Source: Massilia sp. METH4 (GTDB lineage: Bacteria; Pseudomonadota; Gammaproteobacteria; Burkholderiales; Burkholderiaceae_D). From it: a DNA stretch of 64,000 nucleotides. Within the stretch, counting starts at the first letter, position 1; each line of letters opens with the position of its first letter. The notes beneath the pieces are model-generated. The model was not told where the DNA came from. It made no database searches and worked only from the letters and a program-made list of their open reading frames with translations. Positions 9,001 to 16,678 of the stretch are shown piece after piece. The stretch is taken from the NCBI RefSeq assembly GCF_037094685.1, contig NZ_CP146614.1:3906001-3970000 (forward strand), given 5' to 3'. Made by a program: the position numbers and the translations under genes.

Positions 9001-10290
9001 GCCGGCGACGACACGGTGTATGGCGCGGCCGGCAACGACCAGCTCGATGGCTCCACCGGCGTGGATTACCTGTACGGCGATGAAGGCGACGACACCCTGG
9101 CGGGCGGCGCGCACGATGACCGGCTGGACGGCGGCAACGGCCACGACACCCTGCAAGGGCAGGCCGACCAGGATACCCTGACCGGCGGCGCGGGCAACGA
9201 CGTGCTCGACGGCGGTACGGGCAACGATAACCTGGACGGCGGCACGGGCAACGACATCTACCTGTTCGGCCGGGGTTCGGGCAAGGACACGATCACGGCC
9301 TACGAGGCCACGGCGGGCAAGCTGGACGTCATCCAGCTGGGCGCCAGCATCGTCGCCGCGAACGTGACGGCGACCCGCGGCGGCTCGGCCCTGGTACTGA
9401 AGATCAACGGCACCGCCGACGAACTGCGCGTGAATTATTACTTCACGACCGACGGCACCGGCGGCTACCAGGTCGAGCAGATCAAGTTCGCCGACGGCAC
9501 CGCCTGGGACGTGGCCACCGTGAAGACGAAGGTGCAGGCCGCGACGGGTGAAAGCGATTCGCTCTACGGCTACGCGACGGCCGACGTGCTGTCGGGCCTG
9601 TTCGGCGACGACACGCTGACCGGCGCAGCCGGCGACGACCGGCTCAATGGCGGCAGCGGCAACGACCTGCTGTACGGCGACGATGGCAACGACACCCTCG
9701 ACGGCGGCCTGCACAACGACGACATGAACGGCGGCAGCGGCAACGACCTCTACCTGGTCGACAACAGCGGCGACCGTGTCTACGAGTATGGCGACGGCGG
9801 CATCGACATCGTCCAGAGCAGTGCCAGCTTCGTGCTGGGCTCCAACGTGGAAACGCTCACGCTGACCGGCACCGCCGCCATCAACGGCACCGGCAACGCG
9901 CAAGCGAACACGATCGTCGGCAATGGCGCCGGCAACATCATCGCCGGCGCGGGTGGGGCGGACGCGCTGACCGGCGGTGGCGGCAATGACATCTTCGACT
10001 TCGACGCCGTGGCCGACATGGGCCTGGCCGCCGGCGCATGCGACGTCATTGCCGACTTCGCGCGGGGCGCCGACAAGATCGACCTGTCCACGCTCGATGC
10101 CAACACGGCGACGTCGACGAACGATGCGTTCAGCGGCTTCATCGCCACGGGCACGGCGTTCACCGCCGCCGGGCAGCTGCGCTTCGACAGCGGTGTCCTG
10201 TACGGCAATATCGACGCGGACGCCGCGGCGGAGTTCGCCATCCAGCTGACCGGCGTGTCGACGCTCTCCATCGTCGATATCATGGTGTAA
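6010..10290 (+). CDS. Giant RTX (haemolysin-type calcium-binding repeat) secreted protein
   Basis: A 1426-residue protein made almost wholly of glycine- and aspartate-rich nonapeptide repeats (GGxGxDxLxG) that bind calcium after export. Blocks of RTX repeats alternate with a non-RTX segment ending in FADGTxWDVAAVKxKV, matching the haemolysin-type calcium-binding related domain. The last 90 residues (DVIADFARGADKIDLS to the end) resemble the serralysin-type C-terminal domain that carries the type I secretion signal. No N-terminal signal peptide and no enzymatic domain are seen. The ATG at 6010 is preferred over 6001 because AGGGAG at 5995-6000 touches the earlier ATG but stands 9 bases from this one. 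A structural, adhesive or matrix role is an inference. The ABC exporter genes are not in the window. Confidence 0.9.
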   Translation: MSTNIIYVPYYPGMNPPTVGAALTGTQESDSLAGSGYADSLSGADGHDTIHGYAGNDTVLGGTGADTLYGDDGNDSISGEAGADRLYGGNNDDTLLGGTGDDYLSGDAGADRLDGGAGKDYLTGGAGADVYVFGKGSGQDTVYNYDSDAPGVHGDKVLLGAGIVPAGVILLRSYGDLILKIIGTDDQLTIQGYFNSDATTASAVETIQFADGTVWDVAAVKTKVLAGTASNDTITGYAIADSLSGGDGNDTIQGQGGDDTIGGGSGADALYGEDGNDTVNGDAGADRLYGNAGDDALAGGTGDDSLYGEAGADRLDGGAGKDYLAGGAGADVYLFGRGSGQDTVYNYDSDAQGTNADKVLLGAGITTADVTLQRSNGDLVLTIKGTGDQLTIQGYFGTDATTSAAVETIEFADGTVWNVATVKGKVLPGTAASDAITGYAGADSLAGLDGNDTIQGQAGNDTVLGGTGADLLYGEDGNDSVSGDGGTDRVYGGAGDDTVAGGTGDDSLYGEEGADRLDGGAGKDYLVGGAGADVYVFGRGSGQDSIYNADNDAVGWNADKVLLGSGITTANVTLVRSYNDLILKINGTADQLTIQGYFTTDATSSSVVETIQFADGTVWDVAAVKAKATVPVTPPPVTVNGTGVADTLAGGTGNDNLYGNAGNDRLDGGAGDDYLDGGTGSDTYVFGLGSGKDRISAYDTTAGKVDTIQFGAGVLAANVTATRDGSALVLTINGTANELRVNNYFIGDGAAGYQVEQIRFADGTTWNVAAVKAKVQAATVENDYLYGYAVADAINGSGGDDTVYGAAGNDTLDGGTGGDHLYGEDGADILSGGAHDDRLDGGDGNDTLQGQGDRDTLYGGAGNDVLSGGTGNDQLDGGTGNDTYLFGIGSGKDTISAYDGTAGKVDTIELVSGLLPASVTVTRDGSALVLAIKGTGDELRVSSYFHADGTGGYQVEQIKFADGTIWDVAAVKAKVQAGTGGNDVLYGYATADVLTGQAGDDTVYGAAGNDQLDGSTGVDYLYGDEGDDTLAGGAHDDRLDGGNGHDTLQGQADQDTLTGGAGNDVLDGGTGNDNLDGGTGNDIYLFGRGSGKDTITAYEATAGKLDVIQLGASIVAANVTATRGGSALVLKINGTADELRVNYYFTTDGTGGYQVEQIKFADGTAWDVATVKTKVQAATGESDSLYGYATADVLSGLFGDDTLTGAAGDDRLNGGSGNDLLYGDDGNDTLDGGLHNDDMNGGSGNDLYLVDNSGDRVYEYGDGGIDIVQSSASFVLGSNVETLTLTGTAAINGTGNAQANTIVGNGAGNIIAGAGGADALTGGGGNDIFDFDAVADMGLAAGACDVIADFARGADKIDLSTLDANTATSTNDAFSGFIATGTAFTAAGQLRFDSGVLYGNIDADAAAEFAIQLTGVSTLSIVDIMV
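6070..7890 (+). repeat. Three direct 606-bp modules inside the RTX gene
   Basis: The landmark CAGCTGACGATCCAGG recurs at 6568 and 7174 and, with one change, at 7780, giving an exact period of 606 bases (202 residues). Each module has about eight RTX nonapeptides, a VYVFG/VYLFG strand, a YNYDSDA-like loop and an FADGTVWDVA end. The third ends in a proline-rich hinge (VTPPPVTV) that marks a change of module class. Confidence 0.88.
8280..9540 (+). repeat. Direct 600-bp modules (second class) inside the RTX gene
   Basis: The stretch coding FADGTxW recurs at 8281, 8881 and 9481, an exact 600-base (200-residue) period. These modules differ from the first class by GKDTISAYDxTAGKVDTI and GYQVEQIKFADGT signatures. 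A shortened module lies before 8280. Together with the 606-bp class this suggests growth by in-frame duplication of two ancestral modules. Confidence 0.85.
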
Positions 10291-10369
10291 ACAGCAAGGC
10301 AATACCTGCCGCCGCGGCCGCCCGGCCGCGGCAACATCCTCCCGTGCCGGGGTGGAACGCGGATCCCGC

Positions 10370-10391
10370 TATAATGAGTGCTTACTCATTA
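10370..10391 (+). promoter_or_regulatory. -10 box overlapped by a TetR-type palindrome
   Basis: TATAAT at 10370-10375 is a perfect -10 hexamer for the gene starting at 10414. It is overlapped by an inverted repeat with 8-base arms, TAATGAGT at 10372-10379 and ACTCATTA at 10384-10391, around a GCTT centre. This is the size and symmetry of a TetR dimer operator, and its place predicts autorepression. No convincing -35 hexamer is seen. Confidence 0.8.
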
Positions 10392-10413
10392 AACCTGGCT
10401 TCCCGTTCGCCCC

Positions 10414-11088
10414 ATGGCACGTCCTAAAAGCGAAGAAAAACGCGAAGAAAAGCGCCTGCAGCTCCTGCATGCCGCCGCCGAAGTGGTGGCCCAGCGGGGC
10501 GCGGGCGCGCCCACCGCCGCGATCTCGGCCCTGGCCGGCGTGGCCGAGGGCACCCTGTTCCGCTATTTCCCGACGAAGGAAGCGCTGTTCAACGAGCTGT
10601 ACCTGTACATCTTCCGGCACCTGTGCGATGCGCTGCACGATGTGTTCGATCCCGCGCTGGATCCCATGCAACCGTTGCACCGGCGCGCCCAGCGCCAGTG
10701 GAACAGCTACATCGACTGGGGCCTTGCCCACCCGGCGTGGATGCGGGCCCTGACGTGCCTGGCCGCCACCGACGCGCTGACGGAAGCGACGCTCGACGCG
10801 AAACTGGCCATGTTCCCCGACGTGGCGCTGGTGGAAGCGGGCATGCAGGGCGAGTTGTTCGGGCACTTGAATCCCGCCTACGGCGATGCCATGTTCATGG
10901 CGATCGCCGATGCGACGCTGGAATTCGCCGCGCGCGAGCCGTTGCGCGCCGAAGAGTACAAGCTCAGCGGATTCAAGGCCTACGCGCGCATCTTCCTGCC
11001 CCCTCCGGTGGAATTTCCGACGAACGAGCGAACCGCGGCCGGACAGGTCCGGATGGCAATGCATCACCAGATGAAGGAAACGCAATGA
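10414..11088 (+). CDS. TetR/AcrR-family transcriptional regulator
   Basis: A 224-residue repressor. The N-terminal helix-turn-helix lies at about residues 12-60 (AAAISALAGVAEGTLFRYFPTKEALFNELY), with the usual GTLFRYF recognition helix. The rest is a helical ligand-binding domain of normal length. A palindrome overlaps the -10 box just upstream, so self-repression is likely. Its stop codon overlaps the start of the next gene (ATGA), so the two are translationally coupled and regulator and hydrolase-like protein probably form one operon. The ligand is unknown. In related genomes such regulators often control efflux or detoxification genes, but none is adjacent here. Confidence 0.92.
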   Translation: MARPKSEEKREEKRLQLLHAAAEVVAQRGAGAPTAAISALAGVAEGTLFRYFPTKEALFNELYLYIFRHLCDALHDVFDPALDPMQPLHRRAQRQWNSYIDWGLAHPAWMRALTCLAATDALTEATLDAKLAMFPDVALVEAGMQGELFGHLNPAYGDAMFMAIADATLEFAAREPLRAEEYKLSGFKAYARIFLPPPVEFPTNERTAAGQVRMAMHHQMKETQ

Positions 11089-11936
11089 ACGATCGATCGC
11101 TCGATATCGCGGAAGTCGACTCCCGCGACGTGGAAGTGGCGGGTGCCGCGGGGCCGCTGCCGGCCCGGCTGTATTTTGCAGGCACCACGGCCGGCGCCGC
11201 GGCGGGCAAGCGCGACACCCTGCTGGTATTCTTCCACGGCGGCGGTTTTACCGGCGGCTCGATCGACGAGGCGGACGACTTCCTGCGCCACCTGGTGGCA
11301 GCCGATCCGGGCCAGGTGGCGCTGTCGGCCGGCTATACGCTGGCCTGCGAAAAGCCGTTCCCGGCGGCGGTGGAAGACGCCCACGCGGTACTGCTGTGGG
11401 CGAAGAAGCATAAGGCGGCCCTGTCGTGGAACGGCAAGCGGCTGATCGTGGCCGGCATCGAAGCGGGCGCCAACCTGGCCGCCGTCGCGTCGCTGGTGGC
11501 GCGCGACCGGGGCGGGCCGGCGCTGGCCGGGCAGGTGCTGATCATGCCCATGCTCGATCCGGGGCTCACCACGTGCTCGATGCGCACCATGCCGTCATGT
11601 ACGGAAAAGGCGACGGTGGTGGACCAGGTAGCGCGCAGCTGCGCGAGCGGCTACCGCGCCTACCTGCCCAACGCGGCCGACCGCACGCACCCGTATGCTT
11701 CGCCGCTGCAATCGTCGCGCCTGAAGAACCTGCCGCCGGCGCTGATCCTCTCGGCCGACGACGACCCGCTGCGGGACGAAGCCGAGCAATACGGCGCCAA
11801 GCTGATCGGCGCCGGCATTCCCACGGCCGTGAAACGCCTGCCGCCGCCGCCGCTCGAACAGCCGGAAGGGCGCAGCGATTGCGTGTGCACGTTCGCGCTG
11901 GCCGAGATCGGGGCGTTCCTCCGCGCCCTGCAGTGA
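11085..11936 (+). CDS. Alpha/beta-hydrolase-fold protein of the HSL type lacking the serine nucleophile
   Basis: A 283-residue protein of the hormone-sensitive-lipase branch of alpha/beta hydrolases. The oxyanion-hole motif HGGG is at residues 51-54 and the acidic-residue motif DPLRDEA begins at 227. At the nucleophile elbow, where the family has GDSAG, the sequence reads GIEAG, placing glutamate 126 where the catalytic serine belongs. A clear catalytic histidine near the C-terminus is also not evident. It may be a non-catalytic relative that binds rather than cleaves a ligand, or may have changed chemistry. It overlaps the TetR gene by 4 bases and is co-expressed with it. There is no frameshift or stop, so it is maintained as an intact gene. 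Confidence 0.82.
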   Translation: MNDRSLDIAEVDSRDVEVAGAAGPLPARLYFAGTTAGAAAGKRDTLLVFFHGGGFTGGSIDEADDFLRHLVAADPGQVALSAGYTLACEKPFPAAVEDAHAVLLWAKKHKAALSWNGKRLIVAGIEAGANLAAVASLVARDRGGPALAGQVLIMPMLDPGLTTCSMRTMPSCTEKATVVDQVARSCASGYRAYLPNAADRTHPYASPLQSSRLKNLPPALILSADDDPLRDEAEQYGAKLIGAGIPTAVKRLPPPPLEQPEGRSDCVCTFALAEIGAFLRALQ

Positions 11937-11939
11937 CCG

Positions 11940-12440
11940 TTATGCGGCGGCGCGCGGGATCGCCTGCAATTGCTGGTGGATCGCGTGCTTTTCCAGCATG
12001 TGCAGGGGCAGGCTGACGAAGATGTTCAGGTGCTCGCGCAATCGGTAGAACGCCTGGTGGAACGCGGCGCGGCGCTGTTCCTCGCCGCCTTCGACGGCCG
12101 CCGGATCGGGCACGCCCCAGTGCGCCGTGATCGGGTGTCCCGGCCAGATGGGGCAGGACTCGCCGGCCGCGTCGTCGCACACGGTGATGATGAAATCCAT
12201 CGCCGGAGCACCCGGCGCGGCGAATTCGTCCCAGCTCTTGCTGCGCAGCCGGGCGACCGGATAACCCGTGTGCGCGACCTGTTCCAGCGCCAGCGGGTGC
12301 ACCGTTCCGCCCGGACGGCTGCCGGCGGAATAGCCGCGGAAGCGGCCGTTGCCCATCGTCGTCACCAGCGCCTCGGCCATGATGCTGCGCGCGCAATTGC
12401 CCGTGCAGAGAAACAGCACGTTATAAACCTTCTCTTCCAT
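11940..12440 (-). CDS. arsC: ArsC-type reductase / low-molecular-weight phosphotyrosine phosphatase family protein
   Basis: A 166-residue cytoplasmic protein with the P-loop CTGNCARS at residues 12-19, giving the nucleophilic Cys12 and Arg18, followed by MAEAL as in thioredoxin-coupled arsenate reductases. Another cysteine in ITVCDDA (about 90) is at the place of a resolving cysteine in that class, and the C-terminal half has the usual DP-containing loop. The family reduces arsenate to arsenite or removes phosphate from phosphotyrosine. No other ars genes are adjacent, so the arsenate role is likely but not proven. It is convergent with the hydrolase-like gene, 3 bases apart. Confidence 0.82.
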   Translation of the reverse strand: MEEKVYNVLFLCTGNCARSIMAEALVTTMGNGRFRGYSAGSRPGGTVHPLALEQVAHTGYPVARLRSKSWDEFAAPGAPAMDFIITVCDDAAGESCPIWPGHPITAHWGVPDPAAVEGGEEQRRAAFHQAFYRLREHLNIFVSLPLHMLEKHAIHQQLQAIPRAAA

Positions 12441-12692
12441 TCAGATCCTCGTTTTGTCAGCCAAACGTCAACGGTAACGGGGAATCTTGACCTGCCGATG
12501 ACAGGCGCCGCGGCTTTTCCCGCTCGCCGGCAGCCGCGCGGGCGCACGGTAGTGGATCAGCGGCATGTGTGGCTGGACGAACAGTGCCGCCTCCGATTGC
12601 GCCGTAATCTTTGGCCTGGAGACGGAAAATACATGCAACACGGCAATTGCGCGGCAGCCACCGCGATTCGAGAACATACGCGTCGGGATTGC

Positions 12693-13317
12693 ATGATGGA
12701 TGGGCGGGAACAACGAACCGGGCACCCGGTCGCGGCGATCGCCGCCGCGCTGTGCATCGGGCTGGCAGTGGCCAACCTGGGCGGCTGGCTGACGGTTGCA
12801 CGCCTGCTCATTTCGGTCGCGCCGGGCCTGCCGGCCATGGTGCCCGCGACGGCGGTGCTGTCGCTGCTGGCCGCGGCCGCGCTGTGGGCGCAATGGCGCT
12901 GGCCCGGGGGCATGCCCTGGCGCCTGGCCTTTCCGGGGCCCTGGCCGTGCTCGCGCTGGCCATCGAGGCATGCTACGCGGCCGGCGCGGCGCCAGCGCCA
13001 TTCGTGCTGGCGATGAGTGGGCACGAACGGGCGACCAGTCTTTCCGCGCCAGTCACGGCCGGCATGTTCTGCGGGCTCGCCGCTGCATTGGTGCTCACGT
13101 CCGGGCGCCGGCACCTGCGCCCTACACGCAGGCCGGCATCACTCCGGAACGGGGCGAAGGGGGCCTCGGCCTTGGCCTGTGGCTGGCGCGGCGGCTCGCC
13201 GACCTGCACGGCGGTGTGCTGACGGCTGCCAGCCCCGGACCGGGCAAGGGCAGTACGTTCGTGCTGGCGCTGCCGCTCTTCGATCCCGTCGCCGGTTGCC
13301 CCGAGGAGGCGCCTTGA
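12693..13317 (+). pseudogene. Remnant of a membrane sensor histidine kinase
   Basis: Three frames read in turn give parts of one protein. From ATG 12693 there are membrane helices (about 80 residues, to near 12930). After a frameshift the next frame continues a hydrophobic sensor ending MFCGLAAALVLTSGRRH (to about 13120). The third frame then gives PERGEGGLGLGLWLARRLADLHGG, which is the G2 box and end of a histidine-kinase ATPase domain, to the stop at 13317. The PAS, dimerisation and H-box parts are missing, so a large internal deletion must have occurred between the second and third parts. The gene cannot make a working kinase. It lies just upstream of a KaiC-kinase pair but need not have belonged to it. 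Confidence 0.75.
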
Positions 13318-13433
13318 CCATCTTTCAACTGTGCGTTTGGAAATTAATACTTCAGGTTAGAATCATTTGACTATTCGCCGGGCGGTACAGCAAGATTGCA
13401 GGCCCGGCGCACCAACCATCCAGGCTTTCGGCC

Positions 13434-14870
13434 ATGACGACGAACCGCATTCCTACTGGTATTCCTGAACTCGACGCAGTGCTGCGCGGCGGCCTGCTCG
13501 AGGGGCGCATCCACCTGATCGAGGGCCGGCCGGGCACCGGCAAGACCACGATCGGCATGCGCTTCCTGATCGCCGGCGTGCAGCAGGGGCAGAACTGCCT
13601 GTACGTGACCCTCTCCGAGACCCTGCCCGAGATGCAGGCGACTGCCCATAGCCACGGCTGGTCGCTGGAAGGCATCCGCCTGTTCGCGCCGGACCTGCTC
13701 GATGCGCACGAATACGGCGAGCAGACCATCATGCTGCCCAGCGACGCCGAGCTCTCGCGCCTGATCGACGGGATCGCCGGGCAGGTGGAGCGCAGCGGCG
13801 CGAACCGCGTGGTGATCGATTCGATGGCCGAGATCCGTCTGATGGCGCACGACAGTTCCCACTACCGCCGCCAGATCATCACGCTGCGCGACCGTTTGAG
13901 CCGCGCCGGCGCCACCGTGCTGCTGCTGGACGACCTGACGGCCATCGACCACGAATACGAGCTGCAAAGCGCGGTGCACGCCGCCATCACGCTGGAGCAG
14001 CGCGACCGTTCGTATGGTTCGGTGCGCAGGGTGCTGAAGGTGGTCAAGCTGCGCGGCGGCGAGTACCAGAGCGGTTGGCACGATTTCGCCATCGAGCGCG
14101 ACGAGGTGCTGGTGTTCCCCAGCCTGATCGCGGAGGAGCACCGCCGCGACTACGAAGCCGTGCCGCTCGAAAGCGGTGTGCCGGGGCTGGACGAGATGAT
14201 GGGCGGCGGCATCCTCGACGGCACGTCGACGATGATCATCGGCCCGGCCGGCGCGGGCAAGACGACGCTGGCGCTGCAATACGCGCTGGCGGCCGTGCGC
14301 CAGGGCGGGAAGGCCGCCTACTTCGTGCTCGACGAAGCGGAGATGACGCTGCGCTCGCGCATGATCGAGCGCTTCGGCATCCACGACGCCACGGACAAGC
14401 CGGGCGGCCTGGACATCCACCGCATCAATCCCTCGCGCATCTCGCCCGGCGCCTTCATCTGGCGGGTGCGCCGCGCCGTGGAGGCCGACGGAGCGCGCAT
14501 CGTGATCATCGACAGCATCAATTCCTACCTGGACCTGGTGCGCGAGGAACGCACGCTGCTGGTGCAGATGAACGAGCTGTTTTCCTACCTGTCGAACATG
14601 GGGGTGATCGCCGTGATCGTGGGCGCCCACTCGGCGGCGCTGGACACCTCGCGCGAGCCGGACGCGCTGTCGATCATCACCGACAACGTGATCTCGCTGC
14701 GCTTCCAGGAAGCGGATGGCCGCATCGAGGCGGCCATCGCCGTGCTGAAGAAACGACACGGCCGCCACAGCCGCGACATCCGCCGCTTCCGCCTGACCGA
14801 GGAGGGCTTCTCGGTCGATGGCCGCGCGGCCGCCACCGGCAAGGAAGACATGACCCCGCTCGTGCCCTGA
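13434..14870 (+). CDS. KaiC-like double RecA-fold ATPase
   Basis: A 478-residue protein with two KaiC/RadA-type ATPase domains. Walker A motifs are GRPGTGKTT at about residues 31-39 and GPAGAGKTT at about 270-278, with Walker B-like strands ending VVIDSM and VIIDSI. Each domain keeps one acidic residue pair region after the second strand (LSE and LDE). In cyanobacteria KaiC is the clock ATPase; in proteobacteria such homologues usually act with a kinase in stress or light signalling rather than in a true clock. No kaiA or kaiB is in the window. A hybrid histidine kinase gene follows after one base, which strongly suggests a joint operon and pathway. The start ATG is the first in frame and gives the normal N-terminus. 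Confidence 0.9.
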   Translation: MTTNRIPTGIPELDAVLRGGLLEGRIHLIEGRPGTGKTTIGMRFLIAGVQQGQNCLYVTLSETLPEMQATAHSHGWSLEGIRLFAPDLLDAHEYGEQTIMLPSDAELSRLIDGIAGQVERSGANRVVIDSMAEIRLMAHDSSHYRRQIITLRDRLSRAGATVLLLDDLTAIDHEYELQSAVHAAITLEQRDRSYGSVRRVLKVVKLRGGEYQSGWHDFAIERDEVLVFPSLIAEEHRRDYEAVPLESGVPGLDEMMGGGILDGTSTMIIGPAGAGKTTLALQYALAAVRQGGKAAYFVLDEAEMTLRSRMIERFGIHDATDKPGGLDIHRINPSRISPGAFIWRVRRAVEADGARIVIIDSINSYLDLVREERTLLVQMNELFSYLSNMGVIAVIVGAHSAALDTSREPDALSIITDNVISLRFQEADGRIEAAIAVLKKRHGRHSRDIRRFRLTEEGFSVDGRAAATGKEDMTPLVP

Positions 14871-14871
14871 C

Positions 14872-16551
14872 ATGCATGCGGCCCTGTATGCCCCGGTCGG
14901 CAGGGATGCCAGCGTCCTCTCCACGGTGCTGGCCGCCGTGCAGCTGGACTCGCTGGTGTTCACCGCCGCCGCGCCATTCATCGCCGCGCTAGACGGGGAT
15001 GCGCTGCTGGCCATCGTGACGGAGGAGGGCCTGATGCGCTGCCCGGCCGACAAGCTGGCCGCGCAGCTGCGCAGCCAGCCGTTGTGGTCCAATATCCCGA
15101 TCATCGTGCTGGCCGACGCCAACTCGCTGCTGCCGGGCGGGGCCACCGGCGTACTGGAAAAGCTCGGCAACGTCACCCTGATCACACGCCCGCTGCGCCG
15201 CGAAGAGCTGCTGCTGGCCATCCTCTCCGCCCACCGTACCCGGCTGCTGCAATTCCAGGTGCGCGACCAGTTGCAGCAACTGAGCGAGCACGCGGCCGAA
15301 CTGGAGCGCCGGGTGGACGAGCGCACCGCCGCCCTGGCCCACGAGGTGCGCGAGCGCCGCCAGGTCGAAGCCTCGCTGGCCGAATCGCGCCGACTCGAAT
15401 CGCTGGGCCGCCTCACCGGCGGCGTGGCCCACGACTTCAACAACCTGCTGCAAGTGATTTCCGGCGCCACGCAGGTGATCCGCCTGATGGGGCGCGACCT
15501 GAACCTGTTGCAGAAACCGCTGGACAGCATCATGCGCGCCACGGAGCAGGCCGCCCGCCTGACGCAGCAACTGCTCGCCTTCGCGCGCCGCCAGCCGATG
15601 CAGAACGCCATGGTGCGCCTGGACGAACAACTGCCCGCCACGGGGCAGCTGCTGCGCCATTCGCTGGGCAAGCAGATCAAGCTGGAACTCGACATCGAGC
15701 CGGCGCCATGGCCGGTGAAGACGGACCTGGCGCAACTGGAAATCGCGTTGCTGAACCTGGCGATCAACGCCCGCGACGCGATGCCGCGCGGCGGCACCGT
15801 GACCCTCCTGGCGCGCAACCTGGACCTGCCCGCGTTCGATCTGCCCGAGCTGGCCGGTTTGCGCGGCCACTACGTGGAAGTGGCCTTGCGCGACGAAGGC
15901 GAGGGCATGACGGAAGCGGTGGCGCGGCAGGCTTTCGAACCGTTCTTCACGACCAAGCCGCTGGGCAAGGGCACGGGGCTCGGTCTCTCGCAAGTGTACG
16001 GCTACGCGCAGCAGAGCGGCGGCATGGCCTACCTGCGCTCGTCGCCGGCCGGCACCCTCGTCGGCATCGTGCTGCCGCGCGGGGACGAGGAACAGCCCGC
16101 CCAACCTTCCGTCGCGCCGCCCGCCGACCCCGCCGAAATCTTTGCCGGCTTGCGCGTGTTGTGCGTGGAGGACGATGCGCTGGTGGCCGAAGTGGCCGTC
16201 GCCCTGTTCGCCGCGCTGGGGTGCATGGTGTGCTGCGCCGAGAATGCCGAGCAGGCGCTGTCGAGTGACCTGGACAGGATCGACCTCGTGTTCTCCGACG
16301 TGCGCATGCCCGGCAAGCTCGATGGCGTGGAAATGGCCAGGCGCCTGGCGCGCACGCATCCACGCCTGCCTGTCGTGCTGGCCAGCGGGTTCATCGGCGA
16401 GCCTGACCGGTTGAAGGGATTGGTCGTGGAGTTCGTGCGCAAGCCCTACACGACCGAGATGGTGGTCAATGCCGCTTGCGCTGCACTGGCGCGGGCGCGT
16501 TCGGGCGATGGCGCAGGGGCCGGTGCGCAGCCTGGAGAAAAGAGGGCTTGA
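14872..16551 (+). CDS. Soluble hybrid histidine kinase partner of the KaiC-like protein
   Basis: A 559-residue cytoplasmic kinase without membrane helices. The N-terminal 130 residues look like a degenerate receiver domain (IIVLADANSLLP, TRPLRREEL) followed by a coiled coil at about 135-175. The H-box GGVAHDFNN places the phosphorylated histidine near residue 188. The ATPase domain has NLAINARDAMPRGG and GKGTGLGLSQ boxes, and a C-terminal receiver has the phospho-acceptor in VFSDVRMPG near 476. It starts one base after the KaiC-like gene, so the two are one operon. The promoter of the downstream tRNA lies over its stop codon. Confidence 0.9.
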   Translation: MHAALYAPVGRDASVLSTVLAAVQLDSLVFTAAAPFIAALDGDALLAIVTEEGLMRCPADKLAAQLRSQPLWSNIPIIVLADANSLLPGGATGVLEKLGNVTLITRPLRREELLLAILSAHRTRLLQFQVRDQLQQLSEHAAELERRVDERTAALAHEVRERRQVEASLAESRRLESLGRLTGGVAHDFNNLLQVISGATQVIRLMGRDLNLLQKPLDSIMRATEQAARLTQQLLAFARRQPMQNAMVRLDEQLPATGQLLRHSLGKQIKLELDIEPAPWPVKTDLAQLEIALLNLAINARDAMPRGGTVTLLARNLDLPAFDLPELAGLRGHYVEVALRDEGEGMTEAVARQAFEPFFTTKPLGKGTGLGLSQVYGYAQQSGGMAYLRSSPAGTLVGIVLPRGDEEQPAQPSVAPPADPAEIFAGLRVLCVEDDALVAEVAVALFAALGCMVCCAENAEQALSSDLDRIDLVFSDVRMPGKLDGVEMARRLARTHPRLPVVLASGFIGEPDRLKGLVVEFVRKPYTTEMVVNAACAALARARSGDGAGAGAQPGEKRA

Positions 16552-16576
16552 CCCAGCGCAAGCTTGTCCCTATAAT
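16548..16576 (+). promoter_or_regulatory. Promoter of the tRNA-Val gene, overlapping the end of a kinase gene
   Basis: TTGACC at 16548-16553 and TATAAT at 16571-16576 are separated by exactly 17 bases, a near-consensus sigma-70 promoter. The -35 box includes the kinase stop codon, so the promoter is partly inside coding DNA. The tRNA starts 13 bases after the -10 box. Confidence 0.85.
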
Positions 16577-16588
16577 CATGCCTCTTTC

Positions 16589-16663
16589 GGGAGGTTAGCT
16601 CAGGGGTAGAGCACTGCATTCACACTGCAGGGGTCGCAAGTTCGAAACTTGCACTTCCCACCA
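16589..16663 (+). tRNA. tRNA-Val (anticodon CAC)
   Basis: A 75-base cloverleaf including an encoded CCA end. The acceptor stem pairs GGGAGGT with ACTTCCC (one G-T pair), the D arm is GCTC/GAGC, the anticodon stem is CTGCA/TGCAG with loop TTCACAC giving anticodon CAC, and the T arm carries TTCGAAA. It reads GTG codons, which are abundant in this GC-rich genome. A strong promoter and a terminator flank it, so it is an independent transcription unit. Confidence 0.95.
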
Positions 16664-16678
16664 GGATTCATCAGGAAG

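Noticed and set aside
6526..10302. 1258-codon minus-strand frame opposite the RTX gene
   Set aside because: It only reflects the repeated codons of the RTX protein; it shows no ribosome site or recognisable domain.
13371..15818. 815-codon minus-strand frame opposite the KaiC-like gene
   Set aside because: Shadow frame; the plus strand has intact Walker motifs and kinase boxes.
13434..16551. Circadian clock locus
   Set aside because: No kaiA or kaiB is present; KaiC-like proteins in proteobacteria usually serve other signalling roles.
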